10,670 nt of DNA from NCBI GenBank assembly GCA_046758085.1, contig JBHHZP010000127.1, positions 1-10,670 of the forward strand. Reading direction: 5' to 3'. The notes below the pieces were generated by a model. The model was given only the letters and a program-made list of their open reading frames with translations. It did no database searches and was not told the origin of the DNA. Numbering within the stretch: the stretch's first letter is position 1; every line of letters starts with the position of its first letter. The stretch comes from VRUB01 sp046758085 (GTDB lineage: Bacteria; Pseudomonadota; Gammaproteobacteria; Acidiferrobacterales; SPGG2). Positions 1 to 6,724 of the stretch are shown in pieces. The position numbers were made by a program, and so were the translations under genes.

Positions 1-420
1 CTGCGGCAGCACGACATGCCGCAAGGATTGCAATGCCGTCATGCCAACGGATCGAGCAGCCTCCCGCTGACCGCGGGGCACCGCCTGGATGGCGGCCCGC
101 ACGATCTCCGCGACGTAGGTCGAAGTGTAGAGGCTCAAGGCAATAATTGCGGCGGGAAATGCCTCCAGTTCCAGCCACGAGATATTCGTCGCCGGCAAAA
201 GGAAGTAAACGACGTAGAGATGCACTAGGAACGACGTGCCCCGCAGCGCATGAATATAGCCACCGAACACGGGGGACAGTACCGGTATTCTTTCCGAGCG
301 CGCCAACCCGACGACGAAACCAATGAAACTGCCAAAGAAAATCGTGATGAGCGAGATTTTGAACGTCACCCACAGGCCGGCCAGCAGGAATGGCATGGTG
401 GATCGGATTACGTCGACCAT
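1..420 (-). CDS. Amino-acid ABC transporter permease (HisM/GlnP type), 3' end outside window
   Basis: This is an inner-membrane permease of the polar amino-acid uptake (PAAT) family. 140 codons are visible, running off the left edge, and the frame is open throughout. I read the start as ATG at 420: a GAGGG Shine-Dalgarno-like run lies 10 nt upstream, and another ATG at 430-428 is in a frame that stops at once. The N-terminus has a hydrophobic first helix (about residues 9-38), then the usual loop ending ALRGTSFLVHLYVVYFLLP, and the EAA loop near the visible end (EAARSVGMTALQSLRHVVLP), which docks on the ATPase. It follows the other permease with a 13-bp gap, so the two are surely co-transcribed and form a heterodimeric pore. 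The substrate cannot be read from the sequence. The C-terminal helices are not visible. Confidence 0.9.
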   Translation of the reverse strand, partial: MVDVIRSTMPFLLAGLWVTFKISLITIFFGSFIGFVVGLARSERIPVLSPVFGGYIHALRGTSFLVHLYVVYFLLPATNISWLELEAFPAAIIALSLYTSTYVAEIVRAAIQAVPRGQREAARSVGMTALQSLRHVVLPQ

Positions 421-433
421 CGGCTCATTACCC

Positions 434-1132
434 TCAGGCATAGGCCCCACCCAGCTTCTGCTGGGCGTAGTTCGACAAGAAAAACATAAAATAATAAATC
501 ACCAAATAGCACGCGGCGACCGTCAGAAAGGCCTCATTAGGCATCAGTCGTTCATTAAGCACCGTCAAGCCTGCACCGACCAGCTCGAACACGCCGATGA
601 AGCTCACCAACGAGCTATCCTTTATGAGCACCGCGGTTTGCCCCAGCAGTGGCGGCACCACGCGGGCGAAGGCCTGGGGCAGAACGATATAGCGCATGCG
701 CTGCACATAGGTCATGCCCACCGACATCCCGCCTTCAATCTGCCCGCGCTCAATGGATTCGATACCTGCGCGGATGATCTCGCTCATGAAGGCTCCGGCG
801 TTGAGTCCCAGCGCAAGGATGCCGCCCTCCAGCTCGGTGAGGCGGCGGTCCAGGAGCGGCAAGGCCGGGAGTGCGAAATAGATCAGATATATTTGCACTA
901 GCAGCGGAGTCGAGCGGATGGACGCGATGTAACCCGCCGAAATATTTCGCAGCACGGCGCGGTTCGACAGGCTCATGATGGCGGTGATCGTGCCGAGAAG
1001 CAGGGACAGCACCAGCGCCACCAAGGATATCCCCATGGTGGACAGCACGCCACGCTCGAACTCCGGCAGGTACTGCGCAACTACGCGGAAATTGTAGAAG
1101 TCGAGAATCCAGTCCATGCCGAGAACCGACAT
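434..1132 (-). CDS. Amino-acid ABC transporter permease (HisQ/GlnP type)
   Basis: A complete 232-residue permease, the usual size for the PAAT family (about 215-240). The first membrane helix is about residues 29-54, followed by the conserved segment ASIRSTPLLVQIYLIYFALP (70-89). The cytoplasmic EAA loop is at about 133-153 (EGGMSVGMTYVQRMRYIVLP), with the key Gly139 and Leu151-Pro152; the first Ala of the EAA triplet is Gly here. Two further hydrophobic segments follow at about 155-185 and 200-220. It should pair with the downstream permease to form the pore for the binding protein encoded just upstream. The start at 1132 has no strong ribosome site; Met6 (1117) is an alternative. The gap to the binding-protein gene is 77 bp and holds a strong hairpin. 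Confidence 0.92.
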   Translation of the reverse strand: MSVLGMDWILDFYNFRVVAQYLPEFERGVLSTMGISLVALVLSLLLGTITAIMSLSNRAVLRNISAGYIASIRSTPLLVQIYLIYFALPALPLLDRRLTELEGGILALGLNAGAFMSEIIRAGIESIERGQIEGGMSVGMTYVQRMRYIVLPQAFARVVPPLLGQTAVLIKDSSLVSFIGVFELVGAGLTVLNERLMPNEAFLTVAACYLVIYYFMFFLSNYAQQKLGGAYA

Positions 1133-1150
1133 AACGCAGCGAAACGCTCA

Positions 1151-1176
1151 GGGCCTTGCCGGTCACGGCAAGGCCC
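1151..1176 (-). other. Perfect 10-bp hairpin between binding-protein and permease genes
   Basis: GGGCCTTGCC (1151-1160) and GGCAAGGCCC (1167-1176) are exact inverted copies separated by a 6-nt loop. On the minus strand the hairpin lies 33 nt after the binding-protein stop codon and 18 nt before the permease start. No clean U-run follows (only TTT a few bases on). Similar stem-loops between a binding-protein gene and its permease genes, as in malE-malF or hisJ-hisQ, protect the upstream message and partly terminate transcription, giving more binding protein than pore. That role is inferred here from position and strength. Confidence 0.65.
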
Positions 1177-1209
1177 CAAGGTCTCAAACCGGAGAAACGA
1201 AGCTAGACC

Positions 1210-2007
1210 CTAATGGTCTATTTTCCATGCCGGGCCGCGCATCCAGTAATCGGCCAGCGCGTCGAGACGTCCGTCGTTACGGATCAACATGAAGTAATTA
1301 TCCAGCCACCGCAACAGATGTGTTTCGTCCGGGCGGGTCGCAAAGCTCAGCGGCCAGCGCTTGGGGGCACCCTTGAGGACATGAAAATCCGGGTACTCGA
1401 GCATATAGCCCGCAGCAGACGCCTGATCATTGATGCCCGCGTCCACCCGGCCCGCTGCCACCGCCTGGGCAACTGCGGGTCCCCCGCCGGCGAATTCCTT
1501 AATCGTGGCCGCCGAACATTTTTGCTTGAGCAAGCCGACATTGCTGCTGCCCTGGACAACACCGACGGCCACGCCCCTCTTGCAGGCGTCCTGCCATTTG
1601 GTGAAAGGCTTGTTCTTCTTGGCGTAAAGCACGACGTCACTGTAGAGGTAGGGCTCAGTGAAGCTCAGGACCAGGGTACGTTTCGCGTTCGGCGTCATGT
1701 CGGCCGCAAGGAAGTCGGCCTTGCCCGACTTCACGGCCGGAATCAGGCCCTTCCAATCATAGTCGAGCATTTTGAGCTTCACACCCATATCCTTGGCCAT
1801 CATCTTGATGACCTCCACCGCAAACCCGGTACGCTTACCGTGCTTGTCCACGAAGCTGACCGGGGGGCCCTGGGTCTGTACCGCCACTCGCAGCTCGCCC
1901 CGTTTCACAATGTCTTGAAGCACGTCGGCACTGGCCTGGTTCAGGGCCAAGAACGCGAGCGCTGACATAACGCTCGCCATACCCAGTAGTCGTTTCAGGA
2001 TTCTCAT
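1210..2007 (-). CDS. Periplasmic amino-acid binding protein (SBP family 3) of the ABC importer
   Basis: A 265-residue solute-binding protein, normal for SBP_bac_3. It starts with a Sec signal peptide: basic start (MRILKRLLG), hydrophobic stretch to about residue 22, and an ASA|D cleavage site near 27/28. The mature protein opens with the family pattern VLQDIVKRGELRVAV (29-43), then GKRTGFAVEVIKMMAKDMGV (57-76). TPNAKRTLVLSFTEPY (105-120) carries Arg110, at the place where related proteins bind the ligand carboxylate. VDAGINDQ (188-195) carries Asp194, where relatives bind the amino group. This supports an amino acid ligand but does not name it. Two cysteines (142, 164) could form a disulfide. 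The start is decided by GGAGGAG 6 nt upstream. It is the first gene after a 519-bp gap and probably has its own promoter, controlled by the twin operators at 2098-2131. Confidence 0.93.
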   Translation of the reverse strand: MRILKRLLGMASVMSALAFLALNQASADVLQDIVKRGELRVAVQTQGPPVSFVDKHGKRTGFAVEVIKMMAKDMGVKLKMLDYDWKGLIPAVKSGKADFLAADMTPNAKRTLVLSFTEPYLYSDVVLYAKKNKPFTKWQDACKRGVAVGVVQGSSNVGLLKQKCSAATIKEFAGGGPAVAQAVAAGRVDAGINDQASAAGYMLEYPDFHVLKGAPKRWPLSFATRPDETHLLRWLDNYFMLIRNDGRLDALADYWMRGPAWKIDH

Positions 2008-2013
2008 TGCATA

Positions 2014-2020
2014 CTCCTCC
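2014..2020 (-). promoter_or_regulatory. Strong ribosome binding site of the binding-protein gene
   Basis: GGAGGAG on the minus strand, 6 nt before the ATG at 2007. It is the strongest site in the minus-strand block. Its ATPase and permease neighbours have weak sites, which fits the need for excess periplasmic binding protein. Confidence 0.8.
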
Positions 2021-2052
2021 GTTGCGAATATTTCACCGGTTCTCTCCTAGCC

Positions 2053-2078
2053 TGCCCACGCCCCTTTTTCTGTGGGCA
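2053..2078 (-). other. Leader hairpin upstream of the binding-protein gene
   Basis: TGCCCAC (2053-2059) and GTGGGCA (2072-2078) can form a 7-bp stem with a 12-nt loop. On the minus strand it would fall in the 5' leader if transcription starts near 2094. There is no U-run after it. Its role is unknown; it may stabilise the message or simply be chance. Confidence 0.3.
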
Positions 2079-2097
2079 TCACCACCCTGTGATTCAT

Positions 2098-2131
2098 CTG
2101 GTATATACCACAGCAAACTGGTCTAGTCCAG
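2098..2131 (-). promoter_or_regulatory. Twin HutC/GntR-type operators before the binding-protein gene
   Basis: Two sites lie 20 bp apart centre to centre, so on nearly the same face of the helix. The proximal one is the perfect 12-bp palindrome TGGTATATACCA (2099-2110). The distal one is CTGGTCTAGTCCAG (2118-2131), whose 12-bp core differs by one base from TGGTCTAGACCA. HutC-family repressors such as NagR/YvoA, DasR and PhnF are known to bind TGGTCTAGACCA or TGGTATAGACCA-like sites. The HutC-type regulator encoded at 3328-4122 is the obvious ligand, and a third copy of the motif lies at the start of its own gene. Binding of the local regulator is inferred; the sequence match and spacing are seen. 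Confidence 0.75.
2102..2130 (-). promoter_or_regulatory. Putative sigma-70 promoter overlapped by the twin operators
   Basis: Read on the minus strand, TGGACT (2130-2125) could serve as the -35 (4 of 6 matches to TTGACA) and TATATA (2107-2102) as the -10 (4 of 6 to TATAAT), with a 17-bp spacer. Each hexamer falls inside one of the two operators, so a bound repressor would block RNA polymerase. The start point would be near 2094, giving a leader of about 90 nt. The hexamers are imperfect, so this is a candidate only. Confidence 0.45.
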
Positions 2132-2245
2132 CAACTTGGCACGTGTGCGCTGAACCGTCGGTCCGCTGCCAAACCGCGTGCGCGGGGCCACCTATGCCGA
2201 CTAACGCGAATATTTCGCCACTGAGCACGCACAGACCCCTATCAG

Positions 2246-2515
2246 TAAAACTTCCAACGCCAAGACGCTAAGAACAGCCTTAATGATTTTCCTTCCCTCC
2301 CTCCCCGATTTGCGAGAAACCGTTTAGCAAGAACTCCGCGCACAGAACGCAGAGGCCTGATCTCGAAGGGGCTACGATGTCACACTTGGCACCGAGGATC
2401 GGGCGCCATGAGCGATTGTCAACTGGTTCTGGCCGCGATCTTTGCGCCCCTGCGTTGGACGTTTCTTTTCACCCATTTCTCTGCGATCTTTGTGCGCTTT
2501 GGTGTGCGTTTCGTG
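2246..2515. repeat. CGCAAAG-family intergenic repeats, copy 1 (both orientations)
   Basis: TAAAACTTCCAACGC followed by two 8-bp units, ACGCCAAG (2257-2264) and ACGCTAAG (2265-2272), matches the segment at 10404-10431 at 26 of 28 positions. Further on, GCGCACAGAACGCAGAG (about 2338-2354) is roughly mirrored by an inverted, gapped copy at about 2480-2498 (reverse reads GCGCACAAAGATCGCAGAG). More minus-oriented units (CCAACGC, GCGCAAAGATCGC) lie at 2435-2460. The units are imperfect and unevenly spaced. Such CGCAAAG-type strings are, to my knowledge, seen between genes in many environmental bacteria, without an agreed function. Confidence 0.6.
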
Positions 2516-2526
2516 CAATGTTAGCG

Positions 2527-3282
2527 CTAAAGTATCTGGCCCAGAAAAGCTTGCAGGCGTTCCTCGTTGGGGTTATCGAAAAACATACCGGGGTCGCCCT
2601 CCTCGATGATGGCGCCGTCGTCCATAAACAGCATGCGATTGGCCGCCTTGCGGGCAAATCCCATCTCATGGGTTACTACCACCATGGTCATGCCATCGGC
2701 CGCCAGCTCTTCCATCAATGCCAATACCCCACCCACGGTTTCCGGATCCAGCGCAGAGGTGGCTTCGTCGAACAGCATTATTTTCGGGTCCATGGCCAGC
2801 GAGCGTGCGATAGCAACACGCTGCTGCTGCCCGCCCGAGAGCTGGCTCGGGTAACTGTTACGCATAGCACCGATACCTACTCGTTCCAGCAGACGGTTGG
2901 CATTTGCCTCGGCTTCTTGCCTTGACCGTTTCAGTACGACGGTCTGCGGAAGCGTAACATTTTCCAGTGCAGTCTTGTGTTGAAACAAGTTGAAGTGCTG
3001 GAACACCATCCCGACTTTTTGGCGCAGATGATTCAGGTTGCTCTTGCGATCGGTGATCTCTACACCATCGATTATGATGCGGCCGCTGTCTACGGTCTCA
3101 AGGCCGTTAAGGGCGCGCAACAACGTGCTTTTGCCCGATCCGCTGGGCCCGATGACCACCAGCACCTCACCTTTATCGACGTGGTTGCTAACATTATGCA
3201 GGGCCTTGACCGGTGCGCGGCCCGGAATAGTAAAAGTCCTGGAGATGTCCTCAATCTTTACAATCGGTGCCGAATCTGCCAT
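2527..3282 (-). CDS. Amino-acid ABC transporter ATP-binding protein (GlnQ/HisP type)
   Basis: A complete 251-residue ATPase that powers the importer from the cytoplasmic face. All catalytic motifs are intact: Walker A GPSGSGKST (45-53), Q-loop Gln95 in MVFQHFNLF, signature LSGGQQQR (148-155), Walker B IMLFDE (168-173) with catalytic Glu173, D-loop SALDPE, and switch His205 in VVTHEMGFA. The HFNLF after the Q-loop and the IEEGDP.MFFDNP tail are typical of polar amino-acid transporters. It lies 45 bp after the regulator gene on the same strand, so it is probably co-transcribed with it, yet it is separated by 519 bp from the binding protein and permeases. The upstream ribosome site is weak (AGAAGAAG, about 10 nt from the ATG). 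Confidence 0.95.
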   Translation of the reverse strand: MADSAPIVKIEDISRTFTIPGRAPVKALHNVSNHVDKGEVLVVIGPSGSGKSTLLRALNGLETVDSGRIIIDGVEITDRKSNLNHLRQKVGMVFQHFNLFQHKTALENVTLPQTVVLKRSRQEAEANANRLLERVGIGAMRNSYPSQLSGGQQQRVAIARSLAMDPKIMLFDEATSALDPETVGGVLALMEELAADGMTMVVVTHEMGFARKAANRMLFMDDGAIIEEGDPGMFFDNPNEERLQAFLGQIL

Positions 3283-3327
3283 CGGTTCGCACTTCTTCTC
3301 TATCGCTGATCGGTAGCGGCAAGAACG

Positions 3328-4122
3328 CTACTTGTTGCCGGCGCTTCTTGATACCGTAACGCCGCCGTCTGTGTACGTATCGACCTCGACTTCTAAGACG
3401 TCGTGGCGCCAGAATTCCTGGTCGAACTCGATAACATTGTCATACTGGTCAAGAATGGTCCGAGTGAGATAAAGGCCCGGCGTGCCAACGGCGACCTGTA
3501 GTGCCTGCGCTTGTACTTCATTCAAGGCGGTCGGACGCATGGTGATTCGCACCCGGCGTTCAACGATGCCATAGTGCTTCTCGAGCAGGTCAGTCAATGA
3601 TTGCTCCAGCGGGAGCTCAAGCAGCTCAGGGCAGCGGGTTGCATTCACGTATAGCTGCTCTACCAGGACCGCGCGATCATCGATGGACCGGAGTCGTCGA
3701 ATCAGGAAAACCGGCTCACCCTCTGTGACCGCCAGATATTTGGTGGCCCACGACGAGGCCGGGATCATTTCCTTGCTAAGCAGTAATGTACCGGGGACCT
3801 TCCCCTGCGATCGAACATTTTCCGTGAAGCCGATATTGGCCGTTGGGTTGTAGCGCAGCCTGCTGGGTGATACGAACCAACCACGCCGGTCAAGCCGATA
3901 AATGAGCCCTTCCGCCTCCAGTTGGCGCAGCGCCTGGCGAACTGTCATTCGGGTGATCCGGTAGCTGTCACTGAGCTCTCTTTCCGAAGGCAACCGGGTC
4001 TGAGTGGGTAATTCCCCTGACTCCATCTTTGAGGCAAGATCGTCGCGGATCCGCAGAAAATGCGGGATCTTGCGCTCAGCGGTGTCGGGGCGCTCATCTG
4101 GTATAGTCCAGTTGCCGATCAT
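3328..4122 (-). CDS. GntR-family transcriptional regulator, HutC subfamily (winged helix + UTRA)
   Basis: A one-component repressor of 264 residues from the ATG at 4122. The winged helix-turn-helix is at about 19-86, with LPSERELS (44-51), the recognition segment ITRMTVRQALRQLEAEGLIYR (56-76) and wing RRGWFVSP (79-86). A UTRA-type ligand domain fills about 105-250, including EPVFLIRRLRSIDDRAVLVE and the LYLTRTILDQYDN.VIEFD pattern of HutC proteins. Ligands in this subfamily are small metabolites such as urocanate or sugar phosphates; the one here is unknown, perhaps the imported amino acid. The frame stays open up to 4218, but I prefer 4122, where AAGGTGG lies just upstream and the length matches relatives. 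No ATG, GTG or TTG lies between 4122 and the DNA-binding domain. An operator-like site covers codons 5-8, suggesting self-control. The ATPase gene follows after 45 bp. Confidence 0.9.
   Translation of the reverse strand: MIGNWTIPDERPDTAERKIPHFLRIRDDLASKMESGELPTQTRLPSERELSDSYRITRMTVRQALRQLEAEGLIYRLDRRGWFVSPSRLRYNPTANIGFTENVRSQGKVPGTLLLSKEMIPASSWATKYLAVTEGEPVFLIRRLRSIDDRAVLVEQLYVNATRCPELLELPLEQSLTDLLEKHYGIVERRVRITMRPTALNEVQAQALQVAVGTPGLYLTRTILDQYDNVIEFDQEFWRHDVLEVEVDTYTDGGVTVSRSAGNK
4098..4111 (-). promoter_or_regulatory. HutC-type operator inside the start of the regulator gene
   Basis: CTGGTATAGTCCAG has the same CTGG...CCAG frame as the two sites at 2098-2131, and its 12-bp core matches TGGTCTAGACCA at 10 of 12 positions. 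Its core coincides exactly with codons 5-8 of the regulator when translation starts at 4122. A repressor bound here could act as a roadblock to the regulator-ATPase transcript. Self-regulation is an inference. Confidence 0.65.
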
Positions 4123-4232
4123 GGCCCACCTTAAGCTCCCACGACCAAGCCTGTCAAGCCACGCCCCTTGGCAATGTTTCAATGAGTCCCCGCCGACCCA
4201 GGCCTTACCGCCCCGCAAAGAACGGCTGCCTT

Positions 4233-4251
4233 CCGTGGCTGTTCGCCACGG
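4233..4251 (-). terminator. Possible terminator hairpin after the serine dehydratase gene
   Basis: CCGTGGC (4233-4239) and GCCACGG (4245-4251) form a perfect 7-bp stem with a 5-nt loop, beginning 22 nt after the serine dehydratase stop on the minus strand. The following minus-strand bases contain only a weak T-rich run (GTTCTTT, about 10 nt on), so it is a poor intrinsic terminator and may only partly separate this gene from the regulator gene. Confidence 0.35.
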
Positions 4252-4273
4252 GCAACGCCGCGCCGCGTCACTG

Positions 4274-5653
<1,380 letters not shown>

Positions 5654-5683
5654 AATCGCTGATCACTGTGACATGCCGTTGCC

Positions 5684-5689
5684 ATCATA
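5684..5689 (-). promoter_or_regulatory. Possible -10 element of the serine dehydratase promoter
   Basis: TATGAT on the minus strand (5 of 6 to TATAAT), 31-36 bp before the ATG at 5653. I found no good -35 at 16-18 bp upstream, so this is weak. Confidence 0.25.
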
Positions 5690-5788
5690 CCGGCGGCGAA
5701 CGCGAGGCCGGCTGACTTCGTGTGGATGCCCAGCGAGCATACCGGGCGAAGGCGCCCCGGCTTACCCACGCACGACGCGGCCTTGCTC

Positions 5789-5812
5789 CGGCACGACGGT
5801 GGCGTCGTGCCG
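5789..5812. other. Perfect 10-bp hairpin in the divergent region
   Basis: CGGCACGACG (5789-5798) and CGTCGTGCCG (5803-5812) are exact inverted copies with a 4-nt GTGG loop. Neither strand has a T-run after it, so it is not an ordinary intrinsic terminator. It could be a protein-binding palindrome or a relic of something lost. Confidence 0.6.
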
Positions 5813-6010
5813 CGGCCCATGTTCGGCGGGATAACGCTCGTCAGCGACGGACAGGGTTCTGCCCGGGGTACCGGAAAACCGCCATTGGCCGCTGACCGCG
5901 CACCACTGTTTCTGGCTGCAATCCACGTGGGCGGTCGTCTGGGCTTGCGTCCGGAGCCTGATCCCAGTACATATCATCCTGCAACACTGGCAGCAACTGT
6001 GTTCGGATAG

Positions 6011-6040
6011 AGGCTGTTGAGAACAGTTATTCAGCAGCCT
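6011..6040 (+). other. 10-bp stem-loop upstream of coxG
   Basis: AGGCTGTTGA (6011-6020) pairs with TCAGCAGCCT (6031-6040) over 10 bp with one G-U wobble and a 10-nt loop. It ends 16 nt before the coxG ribosome site, so it may lie in the 5' leader of the cox-like message or form an imperfect operator. The function is unknown. Confidence 0.5.
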
Positions 6041-6056
6041 ATAGCTGCTTGAGCGC

Positions 6057-6063
6057 GAGGAGG
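6057..6063 (+). promoter_or_regulatory. Ribosome binding site of coxG
   Basis: GAGGAGG lies 7 nt before the ATG at 6071 and favours that start over the in-frame ATG at 6077. Confidence 0.8.
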
Positions 6064-6070
6064 CACCAAA

Positions 6071-6538
6071 ATGGACATGACTGGCGAGTTCCGCATTCCG
6101 GCCCCGAGGCAGCACGTGTGGGAGGCGCTCAACGACCCTGCGATCCTCGGGCAGGCGATCCCGGGGTGCCAGTCTATTGAAAAGCTTTCCGCCACCGAGT
6201 TCGCTGCTAAAATGCTCTCCAAGGTAGGGCCCGTCAAAGCCCGATTTGCCACCAAGCTGACGCTGACGCACCTCAATCCACCGGCCAGTTACACCATTGC
6301 CGGTGAAGGCCAGGGCGGTGTGGCAGGCTTCGCCAAGGGCAACGCCGATGTCACGCTCGAGGAAGATGGGCAGGATACGGTACTGCGGTACTCGGCGCGC
6401 TTACAGACGGGCGGCAAGCTGGCGCAGGTAGGCTCGCGCTTGTTAGGCGCTACCGCGCGTAAGATGGCCAACAGTTTCTTCAGCAATTTTGCTGATCTTC
6501 TGAGCCCGGACACTGCGGCCGATCGGCCCGGCGACTGA
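6071..6538 (+). CDS. coxG: CoxG-family protein (SRPBCC fold), accessory to the molybdenum hydroxylase
   Basis: A 155-residue member of the carbon monoxide dehydrogenase subunit G family. It opens with the typical strand and helix MDMTGEFRIPAPRQHVWEALNDPAIL, then AIPGCQSIEKL (29-39), the core VGPVKARFATKLTLT (52-66), the glycine-rich GEGQGGVAGFAKGNADVTL and the TGGKLAQVGSRLLGATARKMA.SFF helix. In Oligotropha (Afipia) carboxidovorans CoxG is linked to membrane attachment of CO dehydrogenase; here the role is inferred from family and position. The usual C-terminal extension is short, ending soon after the SRPBCC domain. It is the first gene of the plus-strand block and is separated from coxS by 186 bp, a longer gap than between the later genes. 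Confidence 0.88.
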   Translation: MDMTGEFRIPAPRQHVWEALNDPAILGQAIPGCQSIEKLSATEFAAKMLSKVGPVKARFATKLTLTHLNPPASYTIAGEGQGGVAGFAKGNADVTLEEDGQDTVLRYSARLQTGGKLAQVGSRLLGATARKMANSFFSNFADLLSPDTAADRPGD

Positions 6539-6682
6539 CCACTTTCCTACACCAATCGCTGCGGCCCCTCGCCGCATGTTGCTCTGCGCCATTCGCTCCA
6601 GGCAGAGTGCCGGCCTAGCGCTCCAAGCCGCTTGACGGCACCGGCCGGGAAACCAATAATGGGGATCCACATAACCATACCA

Positions 6683-6703
6683 ACGCGCGGGCCAACCGCG
6701 CGT
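6683..6703 (+). other. GC-rich hairpin just before the coxS ribosome site
   Basis: ACGCGCGG (6683-6690) and CCGCGCGT (6696-6703) form a perfect 8-bp stem with a 5-nt loop, ending 9 nt before the coxS ribosome site. No T-run follows. It may mark a processing or stability point that lets the S-L-M subunits be made at a level different from CoxG; this is inference. Confidence 0.5.
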
Positions 6704-6712
6704 GCCACTAGT

Positions 6713-6718
6713 GAGGGA
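6713..6718 (+). promoter_or_regulatory. Ribosome binding site that sets the coxS start
   Basis: GAGGGA lies 6 nt before ATG 6725. This supports starting coxS there rather than at the upstream in-frame ATG at 6632, whose extra 31 residues do not look like the family. Confidence 0.75.
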
Positions 6719-6724
6719 TCGCCT

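Larger units (their letters stand above)
2008..2526. other. 519-bp intergenic gap between transporter ATPase and binding-protein genes
   Basis: No convincing gene is present; the open frames are short and have no family signature. The part nearest the binding-protein gene (2008-2131) holds its ribosome site, leader hairpin, putative promoter and twin operators. The part from about 2246 to 2515 holds short CGCAAAG-type repeats in both orientations. The 2132-2245 and 2274-2335 stretches show nothing I can name. A perfect 10-bp palindrome TTAGCGCTAA (2521-2530) overlaps the ATPase stop codon. Confidence 0.7.
5654..6070. other. 417-bp divergent intergenic region between sdaA and coxG
   Basis: This region must hold promoters for two divergent units. 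No gene is supported; the frame open at 5720-6010 on the plus strand has no family signature, and its composition looks like a chance frame in GC-rich DNA. Two strong hairpins are present (5789-5812 and 6011-6040). A poor plus-strand promoter candidate is TTGCGT (5945-5950), 17 bp, TACATA (5968-5973). I see no copy of the CTGG...CCAG operator, so the local GntR regulator probably does not control the cox-like genes. Confidence 0.6.
6539..6724 (+). other. 186-bp spacer between coxG and coxS
   Basis: There is no gene; the coxS frame is open through part of it but lacks family sequence. It holds GTGCCG/CGGCAC arms (6607-6612 and 6636-6641) and a strong hairpin at 6683-6703. It could carry a second promoter, but I find no clear -35/-10 pair. 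Confidence 0.5.

Noticed and set aside
1213..1965. Long plus-strand open frame opposite the binding-protein gene
   Set aside because: It is an antisense shadow of a clear SBP gene in GC-rich DNA, with no domain-like sequence.
2377..2925. 182-codon plus-strand frame across the repeat region and ATPase gene
   Set aside because: More than half is antisense to the conserved ATPase; the rest is repeat sequence.
4123..4218. N-terminal extension of the regulator up to an ATG at 4218
   Set aside because: The extra 32 residues have no family resemblance, relatives start close to the winged helix, and a ribosome-site-like AAGGTGG lies just before the ATG at 4122.
5661..5676. CRP/FNR-like site near TGATCACTGTGACA
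   Set aside because: Half-site spacing and symmetry do not fit TGTGA-N6-TCACA or TTGAT-N4-ATCAA.
5720..6010. 96-codon open frame in the divergent region
   Set aside because: No ribosome site, no recognisable motif, and it spans the 5789-5812 hairpin.
6632..6724. N-terminal extension of coxS from ATG 6632
   Set aside because: It lacks a good ribosome site, has no CoxS-like sequence and contains the 6683-6703 hairpin; GAGGGA before 6725 fits far better.
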